Source: Chitinophaga cymbidii
GTDB taxonomy: Bacteria > Bacteroidota > Bacteroidia > Chitinophagales > Chitinophagaceae
DNA length: 64,000 nt
Assembly (NCBI RefSeq): GCF_007992715.1
Contig: NZ_BKAU01000002.1
Span: forward strand, 930,001 to 994,000
Direction: 5' to 3'
Position numbers and translations under genes: made by a program. Of this stretch, positions 1 to 8,483 are shown in pieces; the first letter of the stretch is position 1; every line of letters starts with the position of its first letter. A model generated the notes under the pieces. It was not told the origin of the DNA and did not search any database. It saw nothing but the letters and a program-made list of their open reading frames with translations.

Positions 1-568
1 CCTCCATATTTCCCGCGGTCACCGCCTGCAGGAATTGCTGCAGCAATTTTTCATGCGCTTTTACGTCCACCTCATACCGCCGGGCATCCTTGCCAAGATT
101 ATCTTTCGCGCGTTTCAAGATCTGCCGGCAGTTGTCTTCGCTTTTATCGAAGATGCCGGCCAGCTCGTAATAATCATATGCGAATACTTCCTTCAGCAGG
201 AAGATGGCCCTTTCCACCGGGTTCAGCTTCCTTAACAGCACGAGAAGCCCGATGGACAGCGCGTGATACAGCTCTCCGCGCGCCTGCGGATTCCCCGGAT
301 CATAGTTCACGATCGGCTCCGGCAGCCATACGCCGATGTATTCCTCCCGCTTCAGCCTCGCGCTATTCAGATGATTGATGCATTTGCCGGTGACCATCTT
401 TACGAGGTAAGCCTTCGTATGCCTGATCTCCAGGGTTTCTATTTCCATCCATTTGAGATAGGTATCCTGCACAATGTCCTCCGCATCCGCCACCGCGCCG
501 AGCATGTTATAGGCGATGGAAAAAAGGAGGGCTTTGTATTCGAGGAATACTGCTGTTTTGTCGCTCAT
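1..568 (-). CDS. ECF41-type RNA polymerase sigma factor (C-terminus beyond the window)
   Basis: About 189 residues are visible from the ATG at 568, and the gene runs off the left edge. Sigma region 2 (about residues 8-72, with a DAEDIVQDTYLKW motif) and region 4 (about 98-160, helix-turn-helix YDYYELAGIFDKSEDN) are present. The linker carries YIGVWLPEP at about residues 77-85, which is the WLPEP signature of the ECF41/SigJ group. Members of this group end in a SnoaL-like (NTF2-fold) domain that modulates activity instead of using an anti-sigma factor; here only its first residues fall in the window. An ATG at 585 reads into a stop after six codons, so 568 is the start. A near-perfect ECF41 promoter lies upstream, which suggests autoregulation. 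Confidence 0.9.
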   Translation of the reverse strand, partial: MSDKTAVFLEYKALLFSIAYNMLGAVADAEDIVQDTYLKWMEIETLEIRHTKAYLVKMVTGKCINHLNSARLKREEYIGVWLPEPIVNYDPGNPQARGELYHALSIGLLVLLRKLNPVERAIFLLKEVFAYDYYELAGIFDKSEDNCRQILKRAKDNLGKDARRYEVDVKAHEKLLQQFLQAVTAGNME

Positions 569-590
569 ACGCCGGGTGTTTTCATTATAA

Positions 591-617
591 GACAAGGTAC
601 GCGGGTTTTTTGTGACA
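591..617 (-). promoter_or_regulatory. ECF41-type autoregulatory promoter
   Basis: Read on the minus strand, the sequence is TGTCACA (617-611), a 16-nt spacer, then TGTC (594-591). The consensus I recall for ECF41 sigma factors is TGTCACA-N16-CGTC, so all of the -35 box, the spacing and three of four -10 bases match. It ends 22 nt before the start codon of the ECF41 gene, the expected place for an autoregulated promoter. Confidence 0.72.
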
Positions 618-803
618 GGATGTGGAAGATTTTTTTATATATTTATCCCGCACTTGTACCGGATGTCAACGGTAGCGCTATCAACCAGAGAACGATTGAC
701 CAAAACGTATTATTTTAAAGTTATCTTATGCCCGCGTGAAGGGTATTTAATGACCGCTTCTTTACTTTTATCGCGTTTTTAACTTTTTAAACTACAGTTT
801 AAA

Positions 804-1361
804 ATGCACAGAATTTCTGAGTTAAAGGAGAACAACGAAGCTGTTTTCAGGGACATCTTCAATGAATATCAATATCCTTTATATAGATTTTTATATCAAA
901 AGATTGATTCGGAGTTTTATGCGAAAGAAGTAGTACAGCTGACCTTTATCAAGCTGTGGAAGTACCGTCAGCAGCTGGACCCGGACCTGGACATTTCCAT
1001 TCAGCTGTTCCGCATCGCGCGGACCACCCTGATAGATGAGATCCGCAAACTGCAGACGAGGGACCGGCATTACTATAATTACGGCGCTTCTCCCGCGGGC
1101 AAAGGCATTCCGGACGATTCCACCACCCACCTGATATCTTACCGGGAAACAAAAGCAAAACTGTTCCGGCTCATCAACATGCTGCCGCCGAAAAGGAGAG
1201 AGGTTTTCAAGCTGAGCAGGATACACTGCCACACCAATAACGAGATCGCCAGTATGCTTTCTATTTCACCCAAAACGGTGGAACATCACCTGACGCATGC
1301 ATTGCGTTTCATGCGGCCTTTTTTCTCTTTACTGATAATTTTTTATATCCTTGTCGGATAA
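804..1361 (+). CDS. ECF RNA polymerase sigma factor (Bacteroidota FecI-like)
   Basis: A 185-residue extracytoplasmic-function sigma factor. Region 2 spans about residues 15-85 (FRDIFNEYQYPLYRFLY, then KEVVQLTFIKLWKYR). Region 4 spans about 120-172 (LPPKRREVFKLSR, then NNEIASMLSISPKTVEHHL). The tail is hydrophobic (FFSLLIIFYILVG), which is frequent in Bacteroidota sigma factors paired with FecR proteins. It lies 27 nt upstream of a FecR gene and then SusC/SusD. Cell-surface signalling is therefore the likely mode: substrate at the outer membrane relieves FecR and frees this sigma factor to transcribe the locus. Confidence 0.9.
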   Translation: MHRISELKENNEAVFRDIFNEYQYPLYRFLYQKIDSEFYAKEVVQLTFIKLWKYRQQLDPDLDISIQLFRIARTTLIDEIRKLQTRDRHYYNYGASPAGKGIPDDSTTHLISYRETKAKLFRLINMLPPKRREVFKLSRIHCHTNNEIASMLSISPKTVEHHLTHALRFMRPFFSLLIIFYILVG

Positions 1362-1388
1362 TAGTAGTTTTGTCATGTATTCGCGTCA

Positions 1389-2447
1389 ATGAAAGAACAT
1401 CATCAAAATAGTGATAACGCCCAAAAGGAAAAGGAGATAGCTGATCTGGCAAGGTATCTTGAGGAAAATTCATTGACGATCGAAGAATATCTTTCTGAAG
1501 ACGAGTGGAACAGGTTCCTGGAAAGCAGGGACAACATGCAGGAAGAGCATGCCGCCGAAGAAAGTTACGGCCCTGTTTACAAAGCCACCCTGCGCAAAAG
1601 CAAAATAAAGAAGAACATCTACACCGGTATGAAGCTGGCCGTTTTCCTGGCGATCTGCGCCAGCGCCTGGTTCCTGCTGGACGTGAACAGCTACTTCGCC
1701 CAATCCCCCGCCACCGAACGCATCGTTTACCAGCATACGAACACTTCCGGCTTCGATGAAAAGATCACCCTGCCGGACGGCTCCCGCATTATGCTGCAAG
1801 CCGGCAGCGCAATATCTTACCGCGAAGGCTTCAATACCAGCCGCCGCGACCTGTACCTCACCGGCAGCGCCGTTTTTGTAGTGGAGAAAAACGACAGAGC
1901 GCCGTTCACCGTTTATTGCGGCAGCATTGCCACCACCGCGCTCGGCACCATCTTCAGTGTGGACGGCCGCCCGGAAAATCCTGTGGTGCATCTCTATGAA
2001 GGCAAAGTAGTGGTGAAAGGTATAAAAGACACCACCGTCCGCAGCTATCTTTTCCCCGGGGAAACCGTGGCATACCTCGCGAGCGAGAATATTTTCAAAC
2101 CCGTGATACAGACCGCCGCGAAAACTCCGGTGAAAGAAAAAACAAACACCGTTACACCAAAGAAAACACCGGAGGAAGCATCCGCCGCACCGGTGGAAAC
2201 GAAGGACCCCGCCACCAGCCGGTCTTACCTGAACTTCCAGAATAAAAAGCTGAGCACCATTTTCGACTACCTGGCGGACCGCTACGACGTGGAGATCCGT
2301 TATCCTACAGACATCGCCCTGTCCACCAACGTGCTCCTTTCCGTGGACGCGGACCAGCCGGTCGGCAAGATCCTCGAAAATATTTGCCGCACGAGTGGGT
2401 TGACAGCCAACAAGTTAGATGACCGTACCTACCTGATCACAAAATAA
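1389..2447 (+). CDS. FecR-family anti-sigma factor
   Basis: A 352-residue inner-membrane anti-sigma protein. It has a cytoplasmic helical N-terminus (about residues 1-78), one membrane segment at about 82-98, and a periplasmic FecR domain (about 118-215, with LPDGSRIMLQAGS and GTIFSV). A proline/threonine-rich linker leads to a C-terminal DUF4974 domain (about 278-350, FQNKKLSTIFDYLADRY). This is the standard Bacteroidota FecR layout. It should hold the preceding sigma factor inactive and read the state of the TonB-dependent SusC protein encoded downstream. Confidence 0.92.
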   Translation: MKEHHQNSDNAQKEKEIADLARYLEENSLTIEEYLSEDEWNRFLESRDNMQEEHAAEESYGPVYKATLRKSKIKKNIYTGMKLAVFLAICASAWFLLDVNSYFAQSPATERIVYQHTNTSGFDEKITLPDGSRIMLQAGSAISYREGFNTSRRDLYLTGSAVFVVEKNDRAPFTVYCGSIATTALGTIFSVDGRPENPVVHLYEGKVVVKGIKDTTVRSYLFPGETVAYLASENIFKPVIQTAAKTPVKEKTNTVTPKKTPEEASAAPVETKDPATSRSYLNFQNKKLSTIFDYLADRYDVEIRYPTDIALSTNVLLSVDADQPVGKILENICRTSGLTANKLDDRTYLITK

Positions 2448-2529
2448 TTTTACGCGCATTAGGGGATCGCCGGTTTGCGGAACGTATTAGGGTTGAGAAT
2501 TCTATTCAGAAAAATCAATCCGCTGGAAT

Positions 2530-5500
2530 ATGCATAAACTTTTACCGCTACTCAAACGGCATTTCTTCCTATCCTTATTGCTGCTAACGGCCACCGCCGG
2601 TTTTGCGCAGACGCAGACGGCAACGATACAGGGCGTTGTATCGGATGAATCGGGCAACCCGCTTCCCTTCGTGTCCATTTCCTCGAAAAACTCCCTTTCG
2701 AAGAAATTGTATCACGCCATCTCCGACACCCTCGGCCGGTTCAGCTTTACGAACCTGCCGGTGGAAGGCACTTACAGTTTTGACTTCTCAACAACCGGCT
2801 ACCAGAAACGTTCCGTTACCGGGTATGTCATCAAAAGCGGCGTACCGAACACGGTGTATGTAAGCCTGGAAATTGACGAAGCGAAGCTGGATGAAGTGAT
2901 CGTGGTAGGTTACGGCACACAGAAAAAAGTGAACCTCACCGGGGCCGTGAACCAGATCAGCGGCGACGAGCTGCGGGACAGGCCGGCCACGAACATTACT
3001 TCCATGCTGCAGGGCGTCATGCCCAACCTGAACATCCGCGTAGCCAGCGGTACACCGGGAGAAATGGGCAACCTGAACATCCGCGGCGTTACCTCCATCA
3101 ACGACGGCAACTCCATGCAGGGCGCGCCGCTCGTGCTGATAGACGGTATCCCCGGCACCCTCGACCGCTTGAATCCTGAAGAAGTACAATCCATCTCCGT
3201 ACTGAAAGACGCGGCCTCCGCCGCGATCTACGGCGCCCGCGGCGCTTTCGGCGTGGTGCTGATCACCACCAAGAGCGGCCACTCCGGGCGCACCAGCGTA
3301 CGGTATAATAACTCTTTCGGCTTTTCCACACCAACCGTAAGCACCGATTTCATGACCACCGCGTACGACTGGATGAAGCTCAACGACGCGGCACTCGCAC
3401 ACATAGGTGGATATTCCGGCTATACCGAAAGGGATTACGAAGAGCTGCTGGCCAGGAGAAATGACAAGACCGAAGATCCTTCCCGCCCCTGGGTGACCAT
3501 CCAGAACAGGAACGGCCGTGATCAGTATGTGTACTATGGGAACTACGACTGGTGGGATATCATGTTCACCAAATGGCAGCCGATGCAGAACCACAACATC
3601 AACCTCACCGGCGGCAACGACAAGATATCCTTTATGCTGAACGGCAACCTGAAAACAAAAGACGGCATCAACCGCATCAACACGGATAAATACAGCTCAA
3701 AAACATTACGCTCGAAAATATCCGCCCAGTTATATCCCTGGCTGAAGATCTCCAACAACACCAATTTCTATCATTCCAGCTATGAATATTTCGGGCGGCA
3801 AAACGGCGGCTCCGCCAACTTCACGCACATCAACGTACACGCTTCACCGGCTTACGCGCCCATGAATCCTGACGGCACGGCTACCTACATCACCGGTCTC
3901 AATAACTACGATATCGGCGACGGCATCTTTGCCATGATGATAGACGGCAACACACGTGGCCGCAAAAGGAAATATGAGCTGACCACCATTAATGAGATTA
4001 CCATCACGCCGCTGAAGGATTTCAACATCACGGCGAACTACAGCTTTAACATGTACACGGACCCAACCTTCTACCGCCAGGTGCCCGCCAAGTACTCGCT
4101 GTATCCCGGCGTAGTGGAAACCACGCCGAAATATAATGTAAACAAGCTCACAGAATCGCAGCAGTTCAACCAGGTACACGTGGTGAACGTATATGCGGAT
4201 TACTTCAAAAGCTTTAACAATACCCACAACTTCAAAGCGCTGATAGGTTATAACCAGGAGCTGGCGATTGCTAAAGAACTCACCGGCGCCCGGATGGATG
4301 TGTCTTCCGAATCACTCAACGACCTTGACCTCGGCACCGGTGATCAGACCGTGTTCGGTGGTTCCAGCGAATATGCGCTGATGGGATTTTTCTACCGCCT
4401 CACATATGATTATAAAGGCAAGTACCTCCTGGAAACGAATGGCCGTTATGATGGCACTTCCCGTTTTCCGAAAGACAGACGCTTCGGCTTTTTTCCGTCG
4501 GTATCTGCCGGCTGGCGCGTGAGCGAGGAAAATTTTTTCAATCCTTTGAAGGATGTGGTAAGCGATTTGAAGATCAGGGGATCGGTTGGCTCCCTGGGCA
4601 ACCAGGACCTGAGCGGAATGAATCACCCGAATGAGGACCGTTACCCCTACATCGTGGCGATGGCGCCGGGTACAATGGCCTATATGCTGGACGGAGAACG
4701 CGCCAAATACTATGGCGCTCCGCTGCCGGTAGCCAGTGACCTCACCTGGGAACAGATCACCTCCTACAATGGTGGTGTGGATGTCAGCTTCCTCAAGAAC
4801 AGGCTGAGCATCAGCTACGACCAGTATGTGCGTAATACCTCACGGATGCTGAGCGGAGGATTGCAGTTGCCGAACGTTTTCGGCGCGGATGAACCAGTGC
4901 GGAACGTAGCCAGCCTGCAGACAAAAGGTTTTGAGCTGACCGTGAACTGGCGCGACCGCTTTATGGTGGCCGGCAAGCCGTTCAGATACAATGCCGGTTT
5001 TATGATCGGCGACAACCACTCGAAGATCACAAGCATTCTGAACTCAACCGCGCTGACCTATTCCCTTTACGTAGGAAAGGAAATAGGGGAGATATGGGGA
5101 TATGTTACGGACGGTTTTTTCCTGACAGACGCGGAAGCGAAAACATACCCGGTTGACCAGGTGTGGCTGAACAGGGTAAGAAGGGACAACAACATCCCGC
5201 TTCGCGCCGGCGACCTCCGCTGGCTGGACCTGAACGGCGACGGAAAGATCAGCGCAGGCGCCAATACGATAGGTGATCCCGGCGACCAGCGCGTAGTCGG
5301 TAATTCCACTCCGAGATACCAGTATTCTTTCAACCTGGGCGCTGACTGGAATAACTTTGACCTCTCCATTTTCTTCCAGGGCCTCGGCAAAATGAACTGG
5401 TACCCCGGTAATAACGCGGACCGCTTCTGGGGCCCGTATTCAAGGCCGTATTTCTCCTTCATCCCTGCCGACTTTGAAAAGGACGTTTATTCCGAAACGA

Positions 5501-5823
5501 ACAAGGACGCCTATTTTCCCAATCTGCTCGCTTACGTAGCGCTGAATGCCAACAACGAATTGAGAGCCACCAATAACCGGTACATGCAGGACCTGGCTTA
5601 TCTGCGCCTGAAGAACCTCACGCTGGGTTATACCCTGCCGCGCCACCTGCTGCAGCGGTTCAAGATACAGCGCTTCAGGATCTTTGCCAGCGGTGAGAAC
5701 CTCGTAACATGGACCAAGTTGCGGACAAAGTACATCGATCCTGAACAGGCGATGTCGCAGATAGACGGGCGCGTTTACCCGTTCAGCAAAACGTATGCTT
5801 TCGGCTTTGATGTTTCATTCTAA
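2530..5823 (+). CDS. SusC-like TonB-dependent outer-membrane transporter
   Basis: A 1097-residue SusC/RagA-family transporter. The signal peptide ends near residue 26 (TAGFAQ). It is followed directly by a CarboxypepD_reg-like domain (IQGVVSDESGNPLPFVSISS), then the plug domain with the SusC signature VIVVGYGTQKKVNLTGAV and the repeat-type motif VLKDAASAAIYGARGAFGVV. A 22-strand barrel follows, ending in an aromatic residue (FGFDVSF). It forms the TonB-powered half of an uptake complex with the SusD protein 12 nt downstream. There is no N-terminal STN domain, although the upstream sigma/FecR pair would normally signal through one. Confidence 0.95.
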   Translation: MHKLLPLLKRHFFLSLLLLTATAGFAQTQTATIQGVVSDESGNPLPFVSISSKNSLSKKLYHAISDTLGRFSFTNLPVEGTYSFDFSTTGYQKRSVTGYVIKSGVPNTVYVSLEIDEAKLDEVIVVGYGTQKKVNLTGAVNQISGDELRDRPATNITSMLQGVMPNLNIRVASGTPGEMGNLNIRGVTSINDGNSMQGAPLVLIDGIPGTLDRLNPEEVQSISVLKDAASAAIYGARGAFGVVLITTKSGHSGRTSVRYNNSFGFSTPTVSTDFMTTAYDWMKLNDAALAHIGGYSGYTERDYEELLARRNDKTEDPSRPWVTIQNRNGRDQYVYYGNYDWWDIMFTKWQPMQNHNINLTGGNDKISFMLNGNLKTKDGINRINTDKYSSKTLRSKISAQLYPWLKISNNTNFYHSSYEYFGRQNGGSANFTHINVHASPAYAPMNPDGTATYITGLNNYDIGDGIFAMMIDGNTRGRKRKYELTTINEITITPLKDFNITANYSFNMYTDPTFYRQVPAKYSLYPGVVETTPKYNVNKLTESQQFNQVHVVNVYADYFKSFNNTHNFKALIGYNQELAIAKELTGARMDVSSESLNDLDLGTGDQTVFGGSSEYALMGFFYRLTYDYKGKYLLETNGRYDGTSRFPKDRRFGFFPSVSAGWRVSEENFFNPLKDVVSDLKIRGSVGSLGNQDLSGMNHPNEDRYPYIVAMAPGTMAYMLDGERAKYYGAPLPVASDLTWEQITSYNGGVDVSFLKNRLSISYDQYVRNTSRMLSGGLQLPNVFGADEPVRNVASLQTKGFELTVNWRDRFMVAGKPFRYNAGFMIGDNHSKITSILNSTALTYSLYVGKEIGEIWGYVTDGFFLTDAEAKTYPVDQVWLNRVRRDNNIPLRAGDLRWLDLNGDGKISAGANTIGDPGDQRVVGNSTPRYQYSFNLGADWNNFDLSIFFQGLGKMNWYPGNNADRFWGPYSRPYFSFIPADFEKDVYSETNKDAYFPNLLAYVALNANNELRATNNRYMQDLAYLRLKNLTLGYTLPRHLLQRFKIQRFRIFASGENLVTWTKLRTKYIDPEQAMSQIDGRVYPFSKTYAFGFDVSF

Positions 5824-5835
5824 GAACTTATTTGT

Positions 5836-7596
5836 ATGAAGAAGAATATTCACAACAAGTTATTCATATTGGCGTCCGTCCTGTTGCTTTCGGCCTGCAG
5901 CAAGGATTTCCTGGAAAGGTATCCTACGGCCTCCGTTACGCCGCCTACTTTCTTCCAGTCGGAGAGTGATTTTATTACCTACACGAACCAGTTCTACGGC
6001 TACCTTCCCGGCGATGCGGAGATCTACGGAGAGTCCGCGGACAATATCGTAAAATCATCCGTAGACCAGCAGGTCAGCGGTACCCGCCTGATCCCCACCA
6101 CAGACAGCAAATGGGGCTGGAGCGAATTGCGGACCATCAATTTCATGCTCACCAGCGAGAACGTAAAGAACTATCATGATGCCGCCGTTCGCGACCATTA
6201 TGTAGGACTGGCAAAGTTCTTTCGCGCATATTTTTACTTTGAGAAGATCAGGATATTTGGCGACGTACCCTGGTACGGCGTAGTGATCGCAACGAACGAC
6301 GAGGCCAATCTCATGAAGCCCCGCGATTCCCGTGTGCTCATCGTGGATTCCATCCTCTCCGATATCAATTTCGCCATCGATCACCTCGATGCCGGGAAAA
6401 AGGTGGAGCGCGTTACCAAATGGACCGCCCTCGCATTGAAATCAAGGATATGCCTGTACGAGGGTACCTGGCGGAAATATCATACCGAATTTAATCTTCC
6501 CGGTGCGGAGGAATTGCTGAACGAATGTGTGGCCGCTTCGCAGACATTGATGGAGGAAGGGCCTTACATGGTATATACCAAAACGGATGGCCCTACCGGA
6601 AAGCCTTACCAGGACCTGTTCGCCACGCTCACGCTGGAACCTGTTGCGGATGAGGTGATCCTCGGCCGCCGCTATTCGAACGAACTCTCCTTAAAGCATG
6701 GCCTCCAGTTTTACATCACGGCCAGAACGCAGGGTAAACCCGGACTGGAAAAAAGACTGGTCAACAGCTACCTGATGGCGGACGGTTCCCGTTTTACGGA
6801 CATTCCCGGTTATGACACGCTGCAATACTACGAGGAAGTACAGAACCGCGATCCGCGCCTGGCGCAGACCATCCGCACGCCGGGCTACACCCGCATCGGG
6901 CAGACAACGCCGGTAGCCGTGGATTTCGAATCCACCATGACCGGCTATCAGCCCATCAAATGGATGAACAATCCTTCCTTCGATGGTAACGGGCAGTCCA
7001 TACAAGACCTCGTGCTCTTCCGGCTGGGTGAAGTGCTGTTGAACTACGCGGAAGCAAAGGCCGAACTTGGCACCCTCAACCAGGCGGACATCGACAAGTC
7101 CATCTGGCTGCTTCGCGACCGGGTAAGCATGCCCAACCTCAACATGGCCGCCGCCAACGCATCCCCCGATCCGTATCTCGCCGCATTGTATAAAAACGTC
7201 AACGGCGCCAACAAAGGAGTGATCCTTGAAATAAGAAGGGAACGCCGCATTGAGCTGATCATGGAAAGCCATCTGCGCTGGGAAGACATCATGCGCTGGA
7301 AAGAAGGCCAGATTCTCACCGCGCCGTTCCAGGGCATGTATTTCCCGCGGCCGGGCTTTTATGATCTCGACAGGAATGGTGTGATGGACGTGGAGATATA
7401 TACCGGCAGCAAGCCCCCGGCCACCGGTCCCTACCAGATCCCCGCCAGCGACCTCTCCGGCGGCACGAAAGGCAACATCGTTACCAACCGTAACATCGTG
7501 AAGGTCTTCGATGAAACGAAAGATTACCTGTGGCCGCTGCCGATCGAAGATCTCACCCTGAACAAGAAACTTGAACAGAATCCTAACTGGAAGTAA
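5836..7596 (+). CDS. SusD-like surface substrate-binding lipoprotein (RagB/SusD family)
   Basis: A 586-residue lipoprotein with a lipobox ending at Cys21 (VLLLSAC). The SusD N-terminal segment (KDFLERYPTASVTPP), the TPR-rich core (LAKFFRAYFYFEKIRIFGDVP) and the C-terminal motif (RRERRIELIMESHLRWEDIMRW) are all present. It caps the SusC barrel encoded just upstream and captures the substrate. The length is at the upper end for SusD proteins. The substrate cannot be read from sequence; the enzymes downstream suggest a phosphodiester-containing polymer. Confidence 0.95.
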   Translation: MKKNIHNKLFILASVLLLSACSKDFLERYPTASVTPPTFFQSESDFITYTNQFYGYLPGDAEIYGESADNIVKSSVDQQVSGTRLIPTTDSKWGWSELRTINFMLTSENVKNYHDAAVRDHYVGLAKFFRAYFYFEKIRIFGDVPWYGVVIATNDEANLMKPRDSRVLIVDSILSDINFAIDHLDAGKKVERVTKWTALALKSRICLYEGTWRKYHTEFNLPGAEELLNECVAASQTLMEEGPYMVYTKTDGPTGKPYQDLFATLTLEPVADEVILGRRYSNELSLKHGLQFYITARTQGKPGLEKRLVNSYLMADGSRFTDIPGYDTLQYYEEVQNRDPRLAQTIRTPGYTRIGQTTPVAVDFESTMTGYQPIKWMNNPSFDGNGQSIQDLVLFRLGEVLLNYAEAKAELGTLNQADIDKSIWLLRDRVSMPNLNMAAANASPDPYLAALYKNVNGANKGVILEIRRERRIELIMESHLRWEDIMRWKEGQILTAPFQGMYFPRPGFYDLDRNGVMDVEIYTGSKPPATGPYQIPASDLSGGTKGNIVTNRNIVKVFDETKDYLWPLPIEDLTLNKKLEQNPNWK

Positions 7597-7598
7597 TT

Positions 7599-8474
7599 AT
7601 GATACGCAAGCTAAGTTTTATACTGTCTTTGTGCGCAGTGTTATCCTGCAACAAAGATCCCTATATCCCGAACACAGATCCCGTGTATGTGGAACTGGGG
7701 AATGGAGATGCTACTTATGGCGGAGGAAATGATCAGCAGCAGCCTTTGGGTGCTATCCGTTACATGACGTATAACATCCACGCTGCTGCGCCTCCCGCGC
7801 TGCCCGGCACTACGGACCTGAATGCCATCGCCGATGTGATCAAACAGGCGAATCCCGATATCGTTTTCCTGCAGGAAGTAGACAAGAATACCGGCAGGAA
7901 CGGGTATTCCGGCGATCAGGCCGCGGAGCTGGCGGCAATGACGCAGATGAACTTTACGTTTTTCTCTGCCATCCCTTACCAGCGCGGATTCTACGGCGTG
8001 GCGGTATTAAGTAAATACCCCTTGAAAGGGATCAAAAAATACCTGCTGCCCAAGGAGCTGCCGGAACATGAGCAAAGAGTGCTCGGCGTAGCGATGGTGG
8101 ATTTGCCGGGCGTGGATTCCATTGCCGTGGCGGTAACGCACTTGCAGCACAACAGCGCCGCCGCCAGGGTACTGCAGATCAATAAAGTGGCGGAGATCCT
8201 GGGCGCGATCCGGCAGCCTTTGCTGCTCGGCGGCGATATGAACGAAAAGCCGGACGCCGCTGATTTCTTTTCCGTATTTGACGGGGCTTTCACGCGCACC
8301 TGCATGGGCGTTAATTGTCCAAATACCTTCAGCGCACAAGTGCCTTCGTCCATCATCGATTACCTGGCCTTCAGGCCGGCGCAGGCATTCACGATCAGCA
8401 CACACCAGGTGATCAACGAGCGCGCCGCATCCGATCATTTGCCGGTATTGGCAGAACTGAAATTTAACCGATAA
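7599..8474 (+). CDS. EEP-fold phosphodiesterase lipoprotein (endonuclease/exonuclease/phosphatase family)
   Basis: A 291-residue lipoprotein with its lipobox at Cys17 (CAVLSC). All EEP-fold catalytic motifs are visible: TYNIH, FLQEVD, YGVAVLS, a catalytic histidine in VTHLQH, GGDMNEKP, and the terminal SDH in AASDHLP. This fold hydrolyses phosphodiesters or phosphomonoesters in a metal-dependent way; substrates range from nucleic acids to sphingomyelin and inositol phosphates. It starts 2 nt after the SusD stop codon, so it belongs to the same operon and probably works at the cell surface or in the periplasm on the imported or captured substrate. Confidence 0.87.
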   Translation: MIRKLSFILSLCAVLSCNKDPYIPNTDPVYVELGNGDATYGGGNDQQQPLGAIRYMTYNIHAAAPPALPGTTDLNAIADVIKQANPDIVFLQEVDKNTGRNGYSGDQAAELAAMTQMNFTFFSAIPYQRGFYGVAVLSKYPLKGIKKYLLPKELPEHEQRVLGVAMVDLPGVDSIAVAVTHLQHNSAAARVLQINKVAEILGAIRQPLLLGGDMNEKPDAADFFSVFDGAFTRTCMGVNCPNTFSAQVPSSIIDYLAFRPAQAFTISTHQVINERAASDHLPVLAELKFNR

Positions 8475-8483
8475 TCATTACTT

